Shown here: one piece after another, positions 15,917 through 23,766 of the stretch | How positions within the stretch are numbered: position 1 is the first letter of the stretch | How the letters are laid out: each line of letters starts with the position of its first letter | Origin: DATFDN01 sp049591635 | Lineage (GTDB): Bacteria > Pseudomonadota > Alphaproteobacteria > Acetobacterales > Acetobacteraceae | Assembly (NCBI GenBank): GCA_049591635.1 | Contig: JBAWFF010000358.1 | Location: forward strand, 1 to 29,361 | DNA: 29,361 nt | Direction: 5' to 3' | Notes under the pieces: generated by a model | The model's database searches: none | What the model was told of the DNA's origin: nothing | Seen by the model: only the letters and a program-made list of their open reading frames with translations | Position numbers and translations under genes: made by a program

Positions 15917-17443
15917 ATGGATCTCGATCATGCCGCCTGTTACCGCGCCATCGGGCTGCGCGATGCCCGCTTCGACGGTCGCCTCTTCGTCGGCGTCAAG
16001 ACGACCGGCATCTACTGTCGCCCGATCTGTCCGGCGCGAACGCCGCGGTCGGAGAACGTCGTCTTCTTCCCGACCGCGGCGGCGGCGCAGGAGGCGGGGT
16101 TCCGGCCGTGCCTGCGCTGTCGGCCGGAGACGGCGCCCGACCTCGGCGCCTGGCGCGGCGCGTCCAACACGGTCTCCCGCGCGCTGTCGCTGATCGAGAT
16201 GGGCGCGCTCGACGAAGCCGACGTGGACACCTTGGCCGGCCGCCTCGGCGTCGGGGAGCGCCAGCTTCGCCGTCTGTTCCATCAGCACCTCGGCGCCTCG
16301 CCGATCGGCGTCGCGCAGACCCGCCGCATTTTGCTCGCCAAGCAGATGATCCACGAGACGCGCCTGCCGATGGCGGAGATCGCGCTCGCGGCGGGATTCG
16401 GTAGCGTGCGGCGGTTCAACGAGACCTTCCTGGCGTTGTTCGGCCGTCCGCCGAGTGCGCTGCGCCGCGGCAGCGCCCCGGATGTCTCGGCCGGGCTGCG
16501 GGGCGAGATCACCCTGCTGCTGCGCTACCGGCCGCCCTACGATTGGGCCGCCATGCTGGACCATCTGCGGGTGCGCGCCATCGCCGGCGTCGAGACCGTG
16601 GAGGGGGAGACCTATCGGCGAACGATCGGGCTCGGCGGATATCAGGGCAGCCTCGCCGTGCGGCCGGCCGCCGGGCACGCGCTTCGGGCGACGATCCGCT
16701 TCCCCAAATTGTCGCTGTTGCCCTCGATCATCGCGCGCCTGCGCCGCGTGTTCGACCTCGCCGCCGATCCAGACGCCATCGCCGGGCAGTTGGCGGAGGA
16801 TGCCGCCCTCACGAAGCTGCTGGCGGCGCGGCCAGGACTACGTGTGCCGGGTGCCTGGGACGGGTTCGAGCTGGCGGTGCGCGCGGTGCTCGGTCAGCAG
16901 ATCACCGTCGCCGCCGCGATCCGGCTGGCCGGCAAGCTGGTCGCCGCGTACGGCGAGAGGCTCGCCGAGCCCGGCGGCGCGTTGACCCATGTGTTCCCCC
17001 GCCCGGAGCGTCTGGCCGAGGTGGACCTCTCATCGCTCGGGATGCCGAGAAGCCGGGCCGCGACGCTGTCATCGCTCGCCGCCGCCGTGCTTGCCGATCC
17101 GCACATCTTCGGGACCGGTCGCGGGCTGGAGGATGCGATTATCCAGCTTCGCGCGCTGCCCGGCATCGGCGAATGGACCGCTCAGTACATCGCGATGCGG
17201 GAGTTGCGCGAGCCGGACGCCTTTCCGGCCGCCGATATCGGCCTCATGCGCGCGATGGCGGACGCCGACGGACGCCGGCCCACCGCGCCTGAGTTGCTCG
17301 CGCGCGCCGAGCGCTGGCGGCCGTGGCGCGCTTATGCCGCCCAGCACCTATGGGCTGCGCACGCCATCGCCCAGGGCTTGCCGGATGGGGTGGCGTCCGC
17401 TACATCGGCCGCCCTGGCGGGCGCCCGTAGCTCAATTGGATAG
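15917..17443 (+). CDS. Ada-AlkA fusion: methyl-phosphotriester sensor, AraC regulator and 3-methyladenine glycosylase
   Basis: The protein has 508 residues. The Ada N-domain (1-75) carries all four zinc/methyl-acceptor cysteines, C34, C38, C65 and C68. An AraC-type helix-turn-helix pair spans about 85-185. An AlkA N-terminal domain (about 193-300) and an HhH-GPD glycosylase domain follow, with the hairpin L-P-G-I-G-E-W-T-A-Q-Y and catalytic D440. Thus methyl damage sensing, transcription control and removal of alkylated bases are in one chain, while the O6-methylguanine function sits in the neighbouring ogt. This layout is known from other bacteria. The ATG at 15917 begins exactly at the Ada fold. 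The last 23 bp, including the TAG stop, lie inside tRNA-Arg. Confidence 0.93.
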   Translation: MDLDHAACYRAIGLRDARFDGRLFVGVKTTGIYCRPICPARTPRSENVVFFPTAAAAQEAGFRPCLRCRPETAPDLGAWRGASNTVSRALSLIEMGALDEADVDTLAGRLGVGERQLRRLFHQHLGASPIGVAQTRRILLAKQMIHETRLPMAEIALAAGFGSVRRFNETFLALFGRPPSALRRGSAPDVSAGLRGEITLLLRYRPPYDWAAMLDHLRVRAIAGVETVEGETYRRTIGLGGYQGSLAVRPAAGHALRATIRFPKLSLLPSIIARLRRVFDLAADPDAIAGQLAEDAALTKLLAARPGLRVPGAWDGFELAVRAVLGQQITVAAAIRLAGKLVAAYGERLAEPGGALTHVFPRPERLAEVDLSSLGMPRSRAATLSSLAAAVLADPHIFGTGRGLEDAIIQLRALPGIGEWTAQYIAMRELREPDAFPAADIGLMRAMADADGRRPTAPELLARAERWRPWRAYAAQHLWAAHAIAQGLPDGVASATSAALAGARSSIG

Positions 17444-17497
17444 AGCACCAGACTACGGATCTGGGGGTTGGGAGTTCGAATCTCTCCGGGCGCGCCA
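17421..17497 (+). tRNA. tRNA-Arg (anticodon ACG)
   Basis: A full cloverleaf is visible: acceptor GCGCCCG (17421-17427) with CGGGCGC (17487-17493), D-arm GCTC/GAGC, anticodon stem CCAGA/TCTGG around loop CTACGGA (anticodon ACG), T-arm GGGAG/CTCTC with loop TTCGAAT, discriminator G and an encoded CCA end. Its first 23 bases overlap the 3' end of ada-alkA. Confidence 0.96.
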
Positions 17498-17509
17498 ACG
17501 GCCTGCCCT

Positions 17510-17592
17510 GCGCGAGTGGCGAAATGGTAACCGCAGGGGTCTCAAAAACCCCCGGGGGCAACCCCTTGCCGGTTCGAGTCCGGCCTCGCGCA
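17510..17592 (+). tRNA. tRNA-Leu (anticodon CAA)
   Basis: Acceptor GCGCGAG (17510-17516) pairs with CTCGCGC (17585-17591). The anticodon stem GGGGT/ACCCC encloses CTCAAAA (anticodon CAA). A long variable arm (GGGG-GCAA-CCCC type) marks a class II tRNA, and the T-arm is GCCGG/CCGGC around TTCGAGT. CCA is not encoded. It lies 12 bases after tRNA-Arg, so both are probably processed from one transcript. Confidence 0.95.
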
Positions 17593-17602
17593 GACCCGCC
17601 AC

Positions 17603-19282
17603 TCAAGCCGTGCAGCCCTCCTCGCGCAACAGCTCGATCACCGCCTCGTCGGCCACGTCACGGGCGGTGAAGGCTTGGCCGATCCCGCGAACGAGCACGA
17701 ACGTCAGCGCTCCGTCGCGCACCTTCTTGTCGCGCCGCATGTGACTGATCAGAGTTCCCGCCGAGAACCGCCGGTTCAGCGTCCGCAACTCCGCCGGGAG
17801 GCCGACCGAGGCGACGTGGTTGATCACCCGCTCGGCGTCCGCCTCCGTGCAGAGGCCGAGCCGGGCCGACAGGCGGAACGCGAGGCCGAGGCCGACCGCG
17901 ACCCCCTCACCGTGCAGCAGGCCGCCGGTGTAGCCGTATTCCGCTTCCAGCGCGTGGCCGAACGTGTGGCCGAGGTTGAGCAGCGCCCGCCCGTCGTTGG
18001 GCTTCTCCTCGCGCTCGTCGTCGCCCACGACGGCGGCCTTGAAGGCGCAGGCGCGCAGCACCGCCTCGGCCTGCGCGATGGGATCGCCCCGCACGACCGC
18101 GGCGCCGTGATCCTCGCACCAGGCAAAGAAGCGGGCATCGCCGATCAATCCGGCCTTGGCGATCTCCGCGTAGCCCGCGCGCAATTCCCTTGCCGGCAAC
18201 GTGGCCAAGGTCGCGGTATCGGCCAGCACCGCGCGGGGCTGGTGGAACGCGCCCACCAGATTCTTGCCATGCGCGGTGTTGACCCCGGTCTTGCCGCCGA
18301 CCGAGCTGTCCACCTGCGCGAGCAGCGTCGTCGGCACCTGCACGAACGGCAGCCCGCGCAACGTGGCGGCTGCGGCGAAGCCGGCGAGGTCGCCCACGAC
18401 TCCGCCACCGAGCGCGATGACGGCGGTCCGCCGCTCCACTCGCGCGGCCAGCAGTTCGTTCACGACCCCTGCCCAGGTCTCGATGGTCTTGCTGCTTTCC
18501 CCCGCTGGCACGACGATGTGGCTGGTGGCGATGCCGGTCGGCGCGAGGCCCGCGAGCAAGCTCGCCAGATGCAGGCGCGCGACCACCGCATCCGTCACGA
18601 CGATCGCACGCCGCTGCGGCAGGATCGGCGCGAGCAGGGCGCCGGCGCGCGCCAGGAGCCCGTCGCCGATCACCACGTCGTAGCGGGCGCTCGCCAGCGC
18701 GACGGGCAAGCGGCGAGGGGCGCGCCACGCCAGGATCGCGTCCAAGACGCGTGCGGTGGTGCCCTCGACGCTTTCGTCACCGCAATCCACGACGACATCG
18801 GACTCGGCGTAGACCGGATGGCGCTGCGCCATCAGATCCTCCAGAATCATCGCCGGGTCACCGCCGGCGAGCAGCGGGCGATGGTCGCGCCCCGCGACGC
18901 GTCGGGCCAGCACCGGCACGGAGCAGCGCAGCCACACGGACGTCGCGGTGTCGCGCACCGCGCGGCGCGTTTCCGGGTCCATGAAGGCGCCACCGCCGGA
19001 GGCGATCACCATCGGCTCACCGGCGAGCAAGCGCCGGATCACCCGGCGTTCTCCGTCGCGGAATGCCTGCTCGCCATAGCGGGCGAACAGTTCGGGGATG
19101 GTGCAGCCGGCGGCGATTTCGATCTCGGAATCGGCATCGCGAAACGGCAGGTTCAGCCGGGCCGCGAGGCGCCGCCCGATCGAGGTCTTGCCGGCGCCCA
19201 TCAGCCCGACAAGCACGATCGGCCGCGCGAATGGCGGTGTGGGCGGAAGCGCTTGCTCCTGGGTCTCGATGTTGCGTGACAT
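17603..19282 (-). CDS. aroKB: Shikimate kinase / 3-dehydroquinate synthase fusion
   Basis: The protein has 559 residues from the ATG at 19280-19282. Residues about 20-180 form shikimate kinase: Walker A G-L-M-G-A-G-K-T-S (26-34), D-A-D at 49-51 for shikimate/Mg binding, and the G-G-G-A substrate loop. Residues about 190-559 form 3-dehydroquinate synthase: G-G-G-V-V-G-D-L-A-G-F, Q-V-P-T-T-L-L-A-Q-V-D-S-S-V-G-G-K-T-G-V-N, the zinc-binding E in Y-A-E-I-A-K, and H-T-F-G-H. Both active sites look complete, so one chain runs two non-consecutive steps of the shikimate pathway. In most alphaproteobacteria these are separate adjacent genes. The longer in-frame reading to 20344 is antisense to xerD and is rejected. 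Confidence 0.94.
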   Translation of the reverse strand: MSRNIETQEQALPPTPPFARPIVLVGLMGAGKTSIGRRLAARLNLPFRDADSEIEIAAGCTIPELFARYGEQAFRDGERRVIRRLLAGEPMVIASGGGAFMDPETRRAVRDTATSVWLRCSVPVLARRVAGRDHRPLLAGGDPAMILEDLMAQRHPVYAESDVVVDCGDESVEGTTARVLDAILAWRAPRRLPVALASARYDVVIGDGLLARAGALLAPILPQRRAIVVTDAVVARLHLASLLAGLAPTGIATSHIVVPAGESSKTIETWAGVVNELLAARVERRTAVIALGGGVVGDLAGFAAAATLRGLPFVQVPTTLLAQVDSSVGGKTGVNTAHGKNLVGAFHQPRAVLADTATLATLPARELRAGYAEIAKAGLIGDARFFAWCEDHGAAVVRGDPIAQAEAVLRACAFKAAVVGDDEREEKPNDGRALLNLGHTFGHALEAEYGYTGGLLHGEGVAVGLGLAFRLSARLGLCTEADAERVINHVASVGLPAELRTLNRRFSAGTLISHMRRDKKVRDGALTFVLVRGIGQAFTARDVADEAVIELLREEGCTA

Positions 19283-19366
19283 GGCCTGAAACGCTAGCAC
19301 AGGCCGTGCGCTGGTGGCGAAGCGGCCCGAGTCGCCGGCGTATCCGTCCCGTGCATAGGTGAGGCG

Positions 19367-19510
19367 ATGTCCCGCGTCTTCATGATCGTCGTTGCGGGCG
19401 CCATCGTGGTCCTGGTGGGCGGGTTCATGGTCCTCGGCGCCTTCCCGCCCACGCCGTCGTCCCATCAGGTGGAAAAGACCCTGCCCAACGACGGCTTCCA
19501 CGCCTCCTGA
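19367..19510 (+). CDS. Small single-pass membrane peptide, unknown function
   Basis: A 47-codon frame starts at ATG 19367, directly after GGTGAGG, a good ribosome-binding site. It encodes a strongly hydrophobic helix (about residues 4-26, rich in V, I, G, A) followed by a short Pro-rich segment and a polar tail containing E-K-T-L-P-N-D. It ends four bases before the xerD start and diverges from aroKB by 84 bp, so it would be the first gene of the xerD transcript. A membrane-anchored small protein with this type of P-N-D tail appears familiar from related genomes, but I can name no function. Confidence 0.65.
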   Translation: MSRVFMIVVAGAIVVLVGGFMVLGAFPPTPSSHQVEKTLPNDGFHAS

Positions 19511-19513
19511 GCG

Positions 19514-20362
19514 GTGGAGCGCCATCTCGAGGCCTTCCTGGAGATGCTGGCGGCCGAGCGCGGCGCGGCGCGCAATACGCTGCTCGCCTATCGCGCCGAT
19601 CTTGAGGACTTGGCCGCGTTCGCCCGCGGCCCCCTCGCCGATGCCGGCGCCGATGTCTTGCAGGCGTATTTCGCCGAGATGCGCCGAACCGGCCTGTCGG
19701 CGCGCACGGCGGCAAGGCGGTTGTCGGCGATGCGGCAGTTCTACCGCTTCCTGCTCGCCGAGAATGTACGCCCGGACGATCCGACCGCCGCCCTCGATTC
19801 GCCCAAGCTCGGGCGGCGGCTGCCGAAATACCTCACCGAGCAGGAGGTCGATGCGCTGCTCGAGGCCGCCGCCCCGATTACCCGCGCCGCCCTGGAAGTG
19901 CTGTACGCGACCGGTTTGCGGGTGAGCGAGGTGCTGTCGCTGCGCGCCGCCGACCTCGCGGCGGATCGCCCGGTCGTGCTGGTGCGAGGCAAGGGCGGAC
20001 GCGAGCGGATGGTGCCGCTGTCGGAACAAGCGAAGGCGGCCGCCACGGTGATGCTGACGGCGCGCAAGGCGGATTCGATCTGGCTGTTTCCCGGCCGCGA
20101 CCCGAAGCGCGCGATGACGCGCCAGGGCTTCGCGCTCTTGCTGAAGCAGGCGGCGCTGAAGGGCGGGATCGACCCCGCGCGAGTTTCGCCACACGTCCTG
20201 CGCCACGCCTTCGCCTCCCACATGCTGGCGCACGGCGCCGATCTGCGGAGCCTGCAACTGCTGCTCGGGCACGCCGATATCGCGACGACGGAGATCTACA
20301 CACACGTCGAGGCCGAACGGTTGCGCCAGGTGATCCAGCGCCATCCGCTGGCGCGGGATTGA
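19514..20362 (+). CDS. xerD: XerD-type tyrosine recombinase
   Basis: The protein has 282 residues from a GTG start. An N-terminal core-binding SAM-like domain (about 1-85) is followed by the catalytic domain with all conserved residues: R136 (A-T-G-L-R-V-S-E), K160 (R-G-K-G-G-R-E-R), H227-V-L-R230, H253 (L-L-G-H) and nucleophile Y262 (E-I-Y-T-H-V). The S-P-H-V-L-R-H-A-F-A-S-H-M-L and L-Q-L-L-L-G-H-A-D-I-x-T-T-x-I-Y-T-H motifs fit XerD/XerC, which resolve chromosome dimers at dif. I call XerD from motif style and from its position beside aroKB, as in related bacteria; XerC cannot be excluded. It is slightly shorter than E. coli XerD at the N-terminus. Confidence 0.9.
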   Translation: MERHLEAFLEMLAAERGAARNTLLAYRADLEDLAAFARGPLADAGADVLQAYFAEMRRTGLSARTAARRLSAMRQFYRFLLAENVRPDDPTAALDSPKLGRRLPKYLTEQEVDALLEAAAPITRAALEVLYATGLRVSEVLSLRAADLAADRPVVLVRGKGGRERMVPLSEQAKAAATVMLTARKADSIWLFPGRDPKRAMTRQGFALLLKQAALKGGIDPARVSPHVLRHAFASHMLAHGADLRSLQLLLGHADIATTEIYTHVEAERLRQVIQRHPLARD

Positions 20363-20480
20363 GCGTGGGCGTTATATCAAGTGCCCCGTTTGAACGGCCG
20401 CTTTCGACCGATGGTGACATTCGCACCGGATTTCCGCCCCATGTAATACCAGCGCCCCTACCCGCTGACCGATTTATCCT

Positions 20481-20588
20481 GCGCGACCCCTTCCCTAACC
20501 CCTCCCGCAAGGGGAGGGGGAGTAGAACACAATGCACTCGTTGCGAGTCCCCCTCCCCTTGCGGGAGGGGTTAGGGGAGGGGTCGCGC
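20481..20588. repeat. Long inverted repeat (41-bp arms) between convergent xerD and HAD genes
   Basis: Arms 20481-20521 and 20548-20588 match at 40 of 41 positions, around a 26-base middle that itself contains ACTCG-TTG-CGAGT. Arms are C/T-rich runs around CCCTCCCGCAAGGGGAGGG-like blocks. As RNA this would be a very stable hairpin and could serve as a two-way terminator for xerD (plus) and the HAD gene (minus). Flanks carry weakly similar inverted ends (20444-20458 versus 20604-20619), suggesting a miniature mobile element. The rest of 20363-20649 holds no gene that I can see. Confidence 0.85.
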
Positions 20589-20649
20589 GAAGAGTCACCG
20601 ATTGGGGCTGTTGGTATAAGCTGTTGACCAACCTCGCTCATTGCGGCGA

Positions 20650-21567
20650 TCAAAACACAACGTTCCAATCCCGCTTCATGCTCACGACGGCGATGCCGTA
20701 GTCCTGAGCCTTGTCGAGCGCCTCGGACAACGGGCTCAATCGGAACTCTCGGTCGTAGGCCGCCTCCCGCGCTGCGTCGTCATGGTGGAGAAGCAACGCG
20801 AGCCGTGGCCCCGGGCCGGACTTCGTGTAACGCATCATGGCGAGATCGCCGTCGGAATTGCCGAACGCCAAGAGCGGTCGTCGGCCGATATGCAAGCCAA
20901 TGTTCAGCGCCTTCACGTCCCGATCGCTATAGCTGTTGAGCTCCGGCAGCTTCACGAGCGAAACCCGGTTGTCTGTCAAATCGTAGCGCAGTTTCACACT
21001 GGACCCGATCACCTGTTCTCGTGGGATGCCGTAAGCCTCCTCCGCGAACGCGCGTATGAAATCCACGCCGCCGCCCGACACGATATAGGTCTTGAAGCCG
21101 TTCTCCCGCAGGTAGGCGAGCAGTTCGACCTGCGGCCGATAGGTGCATTCCTTGAACAGCCGATCGAACGTGGGATGCCTCGCGGTCGCCAGCCATCCGC
21201 TCGCGGCTTGCTCAAAGTCCTCATCGGTGATGCCCGCATGGGTCGCGAAGGCCAGTTCGAACAGCGCCTGTTTGCCGAGCCCAAAAAGCGTACCGTAATC
21301 GTGTTCGAGCACGGCCTTGAACGGTTGACGCTCGCTCATTGTCGGGTCGTTGCCCGACAACTGCCTCACGCGGTCAAAGGCGAAAAAGAACTGTATCTGA
21401 AGCGGCTGCTCGCACCAGAGTGTCCCGTCGTTGTCAAACGTGGCAATTCGCCCGGCGGGCGGCACGAAATCGGTGCCTCCTTGCTCTGTCACACGCGCGA
21501 CAAGGTCGAGGATCGCGGATTTCGCCGCGCTATCGTTCCAGGAAGGAAGCGACTGACCATCCTGCAT
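20650..21567 (-). CDS. HAD-superfamily phosphatase (phosphoserine-phosphatase-like)
   Basis: The protein has 305 residues from ATG 21567, supported by GGAGG five bases upstream; a longer in-frame start at 21624 lacks this. HAD motif I is F-D45-N-D47-G-T-L-W, motif II I-V-S-G-G-G, and motif III/IV includes G-N-S-D-G-D-L-A-M-M, so the phosphotransfer residues are complete. The C1-type cap between motifs I and II fits phosphoserine-phosphatase-like enzymes, and E-Q-P near motif I is typical of a bacterial subgroup of unknown substrate. No signal peptide is clear. The gene diverges from the exported 2H-type protein over 118 bp. Confidence 0.8.
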   Translation of the reverse strand: MQDGQSLPSWNDSAAKSAILDLVARVTEQGGTDFVPPAGRIATFDNDGTLWCEQPLQIQFFFAFDRVRQLSGNDPTMSERQPFKAVLEHDYGTLFGLGKQALFELAFATHAGITDEDFEQAASGWLATARHPTFDRLFKECTYRPQVELLAYLRENGFKTYIVSGGGVDFIRAFAEEAYGIPREQVIGSSVKLRYDLTDNRVSLVKLPELNSYSDRDVKALNIGLHIGRRPLLAFGNSDGDLAMMRYTKSGPGPRLALLLHHDDAAREAAYDREFRLSPLSEALDKAQDYGIAVVSMKRDWNVVF

Positions 21568-21617
21568 TGATGCCTCCAGTCCAGAGGTGGCTCGAAGCCT
21601 CCACAGAAACGAGTAGT

Positions 21618-21645
21618 TTGACACTCAAGTCAAGAAGGCTACTGG
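21618..21645 (+). promoter_or_regulatory. Possible promoter of the exported 2H-type gene
   Basis: A perfect TTGACA (21618-21623) is followed after 16 bp by TACTGG (21640-21645), about 40 bp before the ATG at 21686. The -35 is strong, the -10 weak. Confidence 0.4.
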
Positions 21646-21685
21646 TGCTACCCACCCGTAACTCAAGCACCAAGGAGGGAGGAAC

Positions 21686-22408
21686 ATGCATGACCATTTG
21701 CAAATCTTGACGGCCGTCGGGCTCGGGCTAGGGTTGGCGGTCGCGGTCGTCCAAGGCGCAGTCGCGCAACAAAATCCGGTGACAGCGATCGACATAGCGC
21801 TTGAACCCGACGCGACGATGATTCAGCACGCGATGGCCGCCAACGCTCGTCTGCTCAAGGCTTTCCCGAAGGGCTTTGCTCTGGATGAGACGCACCATCC
21901 GCACATCTCCATGGTGCAGCAGTTCGTCCGCACGGACGATCTCGACAAGGTATTCGCGGTGGCGAGCATGGTTATGGCCAAGGAGAAGCCCACGGCATGG
22001 ACGCTGAAGGCGTTCAAGTATTACTACATCCCGGCTCCGCCGATCGGCGTGGCAGGCATAGTCATCGAACCGACTGACGACCTGCATCGGCTGCAAGATG
22101 AACTCATTGCAGCCATCAAACCCTACACCGTCAGGACCGGAACCCCGGCGGCGTTCTTCAGCGACGAAGGCGGACGCGACATTCAAGGAGCCTTGATCAG
22201 CTACGTCGCCAATTTCGTCACGGACGCGGCGGGCAAGCGATTCAATCCACACGTGACGATCGGCGTCGGAACGGAAGCGCATTTGAACAAGATGTTGGCG
22301 GAGCCATTTCCGTCGTTCACGTTCTCGCCCGCTGGCGCGTCAGTCTATCAGCTTGGCAGCTTTGGCACGGCGCGAAAGGAACTCCGGGCGTTGACGCTGA
22401 CGCAATGA
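21686..22408 (+). CDS. Exported 2H-phosphoesterase-like (LigT/2'-5' RNA ligase fold) protein
   Basis: The protein has 240 residues. Residues 1-27 look like a Sec signal peptide (hydrophobic L/G/A/V core ending A-V-A-Q). The mature part holds two H-x-[ST] motifs about 116 residues apart, H73-I-S75 (in H-H-P-H-I-S-M) and H189-V-T191 (in N-P-H-V-T-I-G-V), the defining pair of 2H phosphoesterases, which act on 2'-5' or cyclic phosphodiesters. Export of such a protein is unusual because classical members act on RNA in the cytoplasm. Two good ribosome-binding sequences (GGAGGGAGG) precede the start. Base composition here is a little less GC-rich than in the neighbours. Substrate unknown. Confidence 0.7.
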   Translation: MHDHLQILTAVGLGLGLAVAVVQGAVAQQNPVTAIDIALEPDATMIQHAMAANARLLKAFPKGFALDETHHPHISMVQQFVRTDDLDKVFAVASMVMAKEKPTAWTLKAFKYYYIPAPPIGVAGIVIEPTDDLHRLQDELIAAIKPYTVRTGTPAAFFSDEGGRDIQGALISYVANFVTDAAGKRFNPHVTIGVGTEAHLNKMLAEPFPSFTFSPAGASVYQLGSFGTARKELRALTLTQ

Positions 22409-22451
22409 GGACGGCGGCGCTGGAGCGGCCATTCGCCAAACACCGCCGGCA

Positions 22452-23708
22452 TCACCCACGCCGGAACCGCCTCGGCGGCGGCCGCAGTCCTTCGGCGTCG
22501 GTGTATTCCGGCACGGTGAAGTAAACCCACACCCAGGTCGCCGCCAGCAACGCCGCCGTCACCACGAACACAAAGCGGATGCTGAACAACGCGGCGATCC
22601 CGCCGCCGGTCAGCGGGCCGAGCGAGTTGCCGAGGAACATCGCCGAGGCCGACATGCCGTAGACGGTGCCGCGCTGCGCGCCCGGCACCATGCGCCCGAC
22701 CAGCGCATTGGCGGTCGGCAGGATGCCGCCGATGAAGCAGCCGACGCCGAACCGCTCGGCGACAAAGACGTAGTAGTTTCCGGCGAACGCCTGCGGCAAC
22801 GTCGCCAGCGCCGCGCCGGCGATCGCGATGAGCAGGACCTTCCGGTAGCCGATCACGTCGCTGCGTTTGCCGAGAAACGGCGAGGCGATCACGTCGGCGA
22901 CCCCGGTAACCGAGAAGGCGAGGCCGGCCAATGTCGCCACGGTCGGCCCGTTGCCCACCAGTTCCTGCACGAACAAGGTCACCACCGGCTGCACGGTGCG
23001 GACGGCGAACGTCGCGAACAGCAGCACGAAAAACAGCGGCAGCAACCCGCCGGAGCGCAGCAGCAGCGCCATCGTGGTCGACAGCTTCTGCTTGCGCGCG
23101 CCGGCGCCCGGTATCAAACGCTGTTCCTTGACCAGGACGATGACCAATCCGAAGGCGACGAAGGTGAGCACGGCGGTCGCGTAGAACGGCACGCGATAGC
23201 TGCCTGTCGCATCGGCGATGCCGCCGCCGAGCACCGGGCCGACGAGCCCGCCGACCAACTGGCCGGTGCTGAGCCAGCCCAGGGCGAAGCCCAGCCGTCG
23301 TTCGGGCACCTGGGTCGCGACCAGTGCGATGGAGGCCGCGGAGAACCCCGCGAAGGCGCCCATCAGCGCGCGGACCGCGAAGAACTCCCACACCGTGAAC
23401 GACAGTCCCATCAGCGCGGTGAAGATGCCGATCGCGAAGGTGGAGCGCAGCAGCGCCTGCTTGCGCCCGCGCCGGTCCGCCATGCGGCCCCAGAGCGGGG
23501 AGACGAAGGCGGCGACCAGCGGGGTCACGCCGTTCAGGATGCCCGCCCAAAGGTCGATCGCGCTCGGTCTGGTCACCCCGAGTTCCGGCAGGAACAGCGG
23601 CATGATCGGGCTCAGGATGGTGAACGACAGCGACATGATGAACTGGATGCCGACCATCACCCACATCAGGCGCGCCCATCCGACGCCGCCCTCCACCGTC
23701 TCATCCAT
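22452..23708 (-). CDS. Major facilitator superfamily transporter
   Basis: The protein has 418 residues with about twelve hydrophobic segments and the MFS motif A, G-R-M-A-D-R-R-G-R-K (about residue 73-82), in the loop after the second helix; a weaker repeat (F-L-G-K-R-S-D-V-I-G-Y-R-K) lies in the second half. Drug:H+ antiporter-1 (12-TM) types share this pattern, including the G-x-x-x-G-P-x-x-G-G motif in helix 5. The substrate is not evident. It is the last gene of a minus-strand run with the FNT channel (58-bp gap) and FAD oxidoreductase and converges on the 2H-type gene. Confidence 0.88.
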   Translation of the reverse strand: MDETVEGGVGWARLMWVMVGIQFIMSLSFTILSPIMPLFLPELGVTRPSAIDLWAGILNGVTPLVAAFVSPLWGRMADRRGRKQALLRSTFAIGIFTALMGLSFTVWEFFAVRALMGAFAGFSAASIALVATQVPERRLGFALGWLSTGQLVGGLVGPVLGGGIADATGSYRVPFYATAVLTFVAFGLVIVLVKEQRLIPGAGARKQKLSTTMALLLRSGGLLPLFFVLLFATFAVRTVQPVVTLFVQELVGNGPTVATLAGLAFSVTGVADVIASPFLGKRSDVIGYRKVLLIAIAGAALATLPQAFAGNYYVFVAERFGVGCFIGGILPTANALVGRMVPGAQRGTVYGMSASAMFLGNSLGPLTGGGIAALFSIRFVFVVTAALLAATWVWVYFTVPEYTDAEGLRPPPRRFRRG

Positions 23709-23766
23709 GCTGCGGGATCGTCCTCGTCGCCTTGTCGCTACCTTGCACCCTCGCCGCCTGATAACG

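Noticed and set aside
15791..16678. N-terminal extension of ogt to 473 residues
   Set aside because: It lies antisense to ada-alkA; the methyltransferase fold starts at 15790.
19283..20344. N-terminal extension of aroKB to 913 residues
   Set aside because: It is antisense to xerD; the kinase Walker A begins 25 residues after the chosen ATG.
22348..23679. Minus-strand 443-residue frame overlapping the MFS gene
   Set aside because: Very Arg-rich shadow frame of the transporter with no membrane helices.
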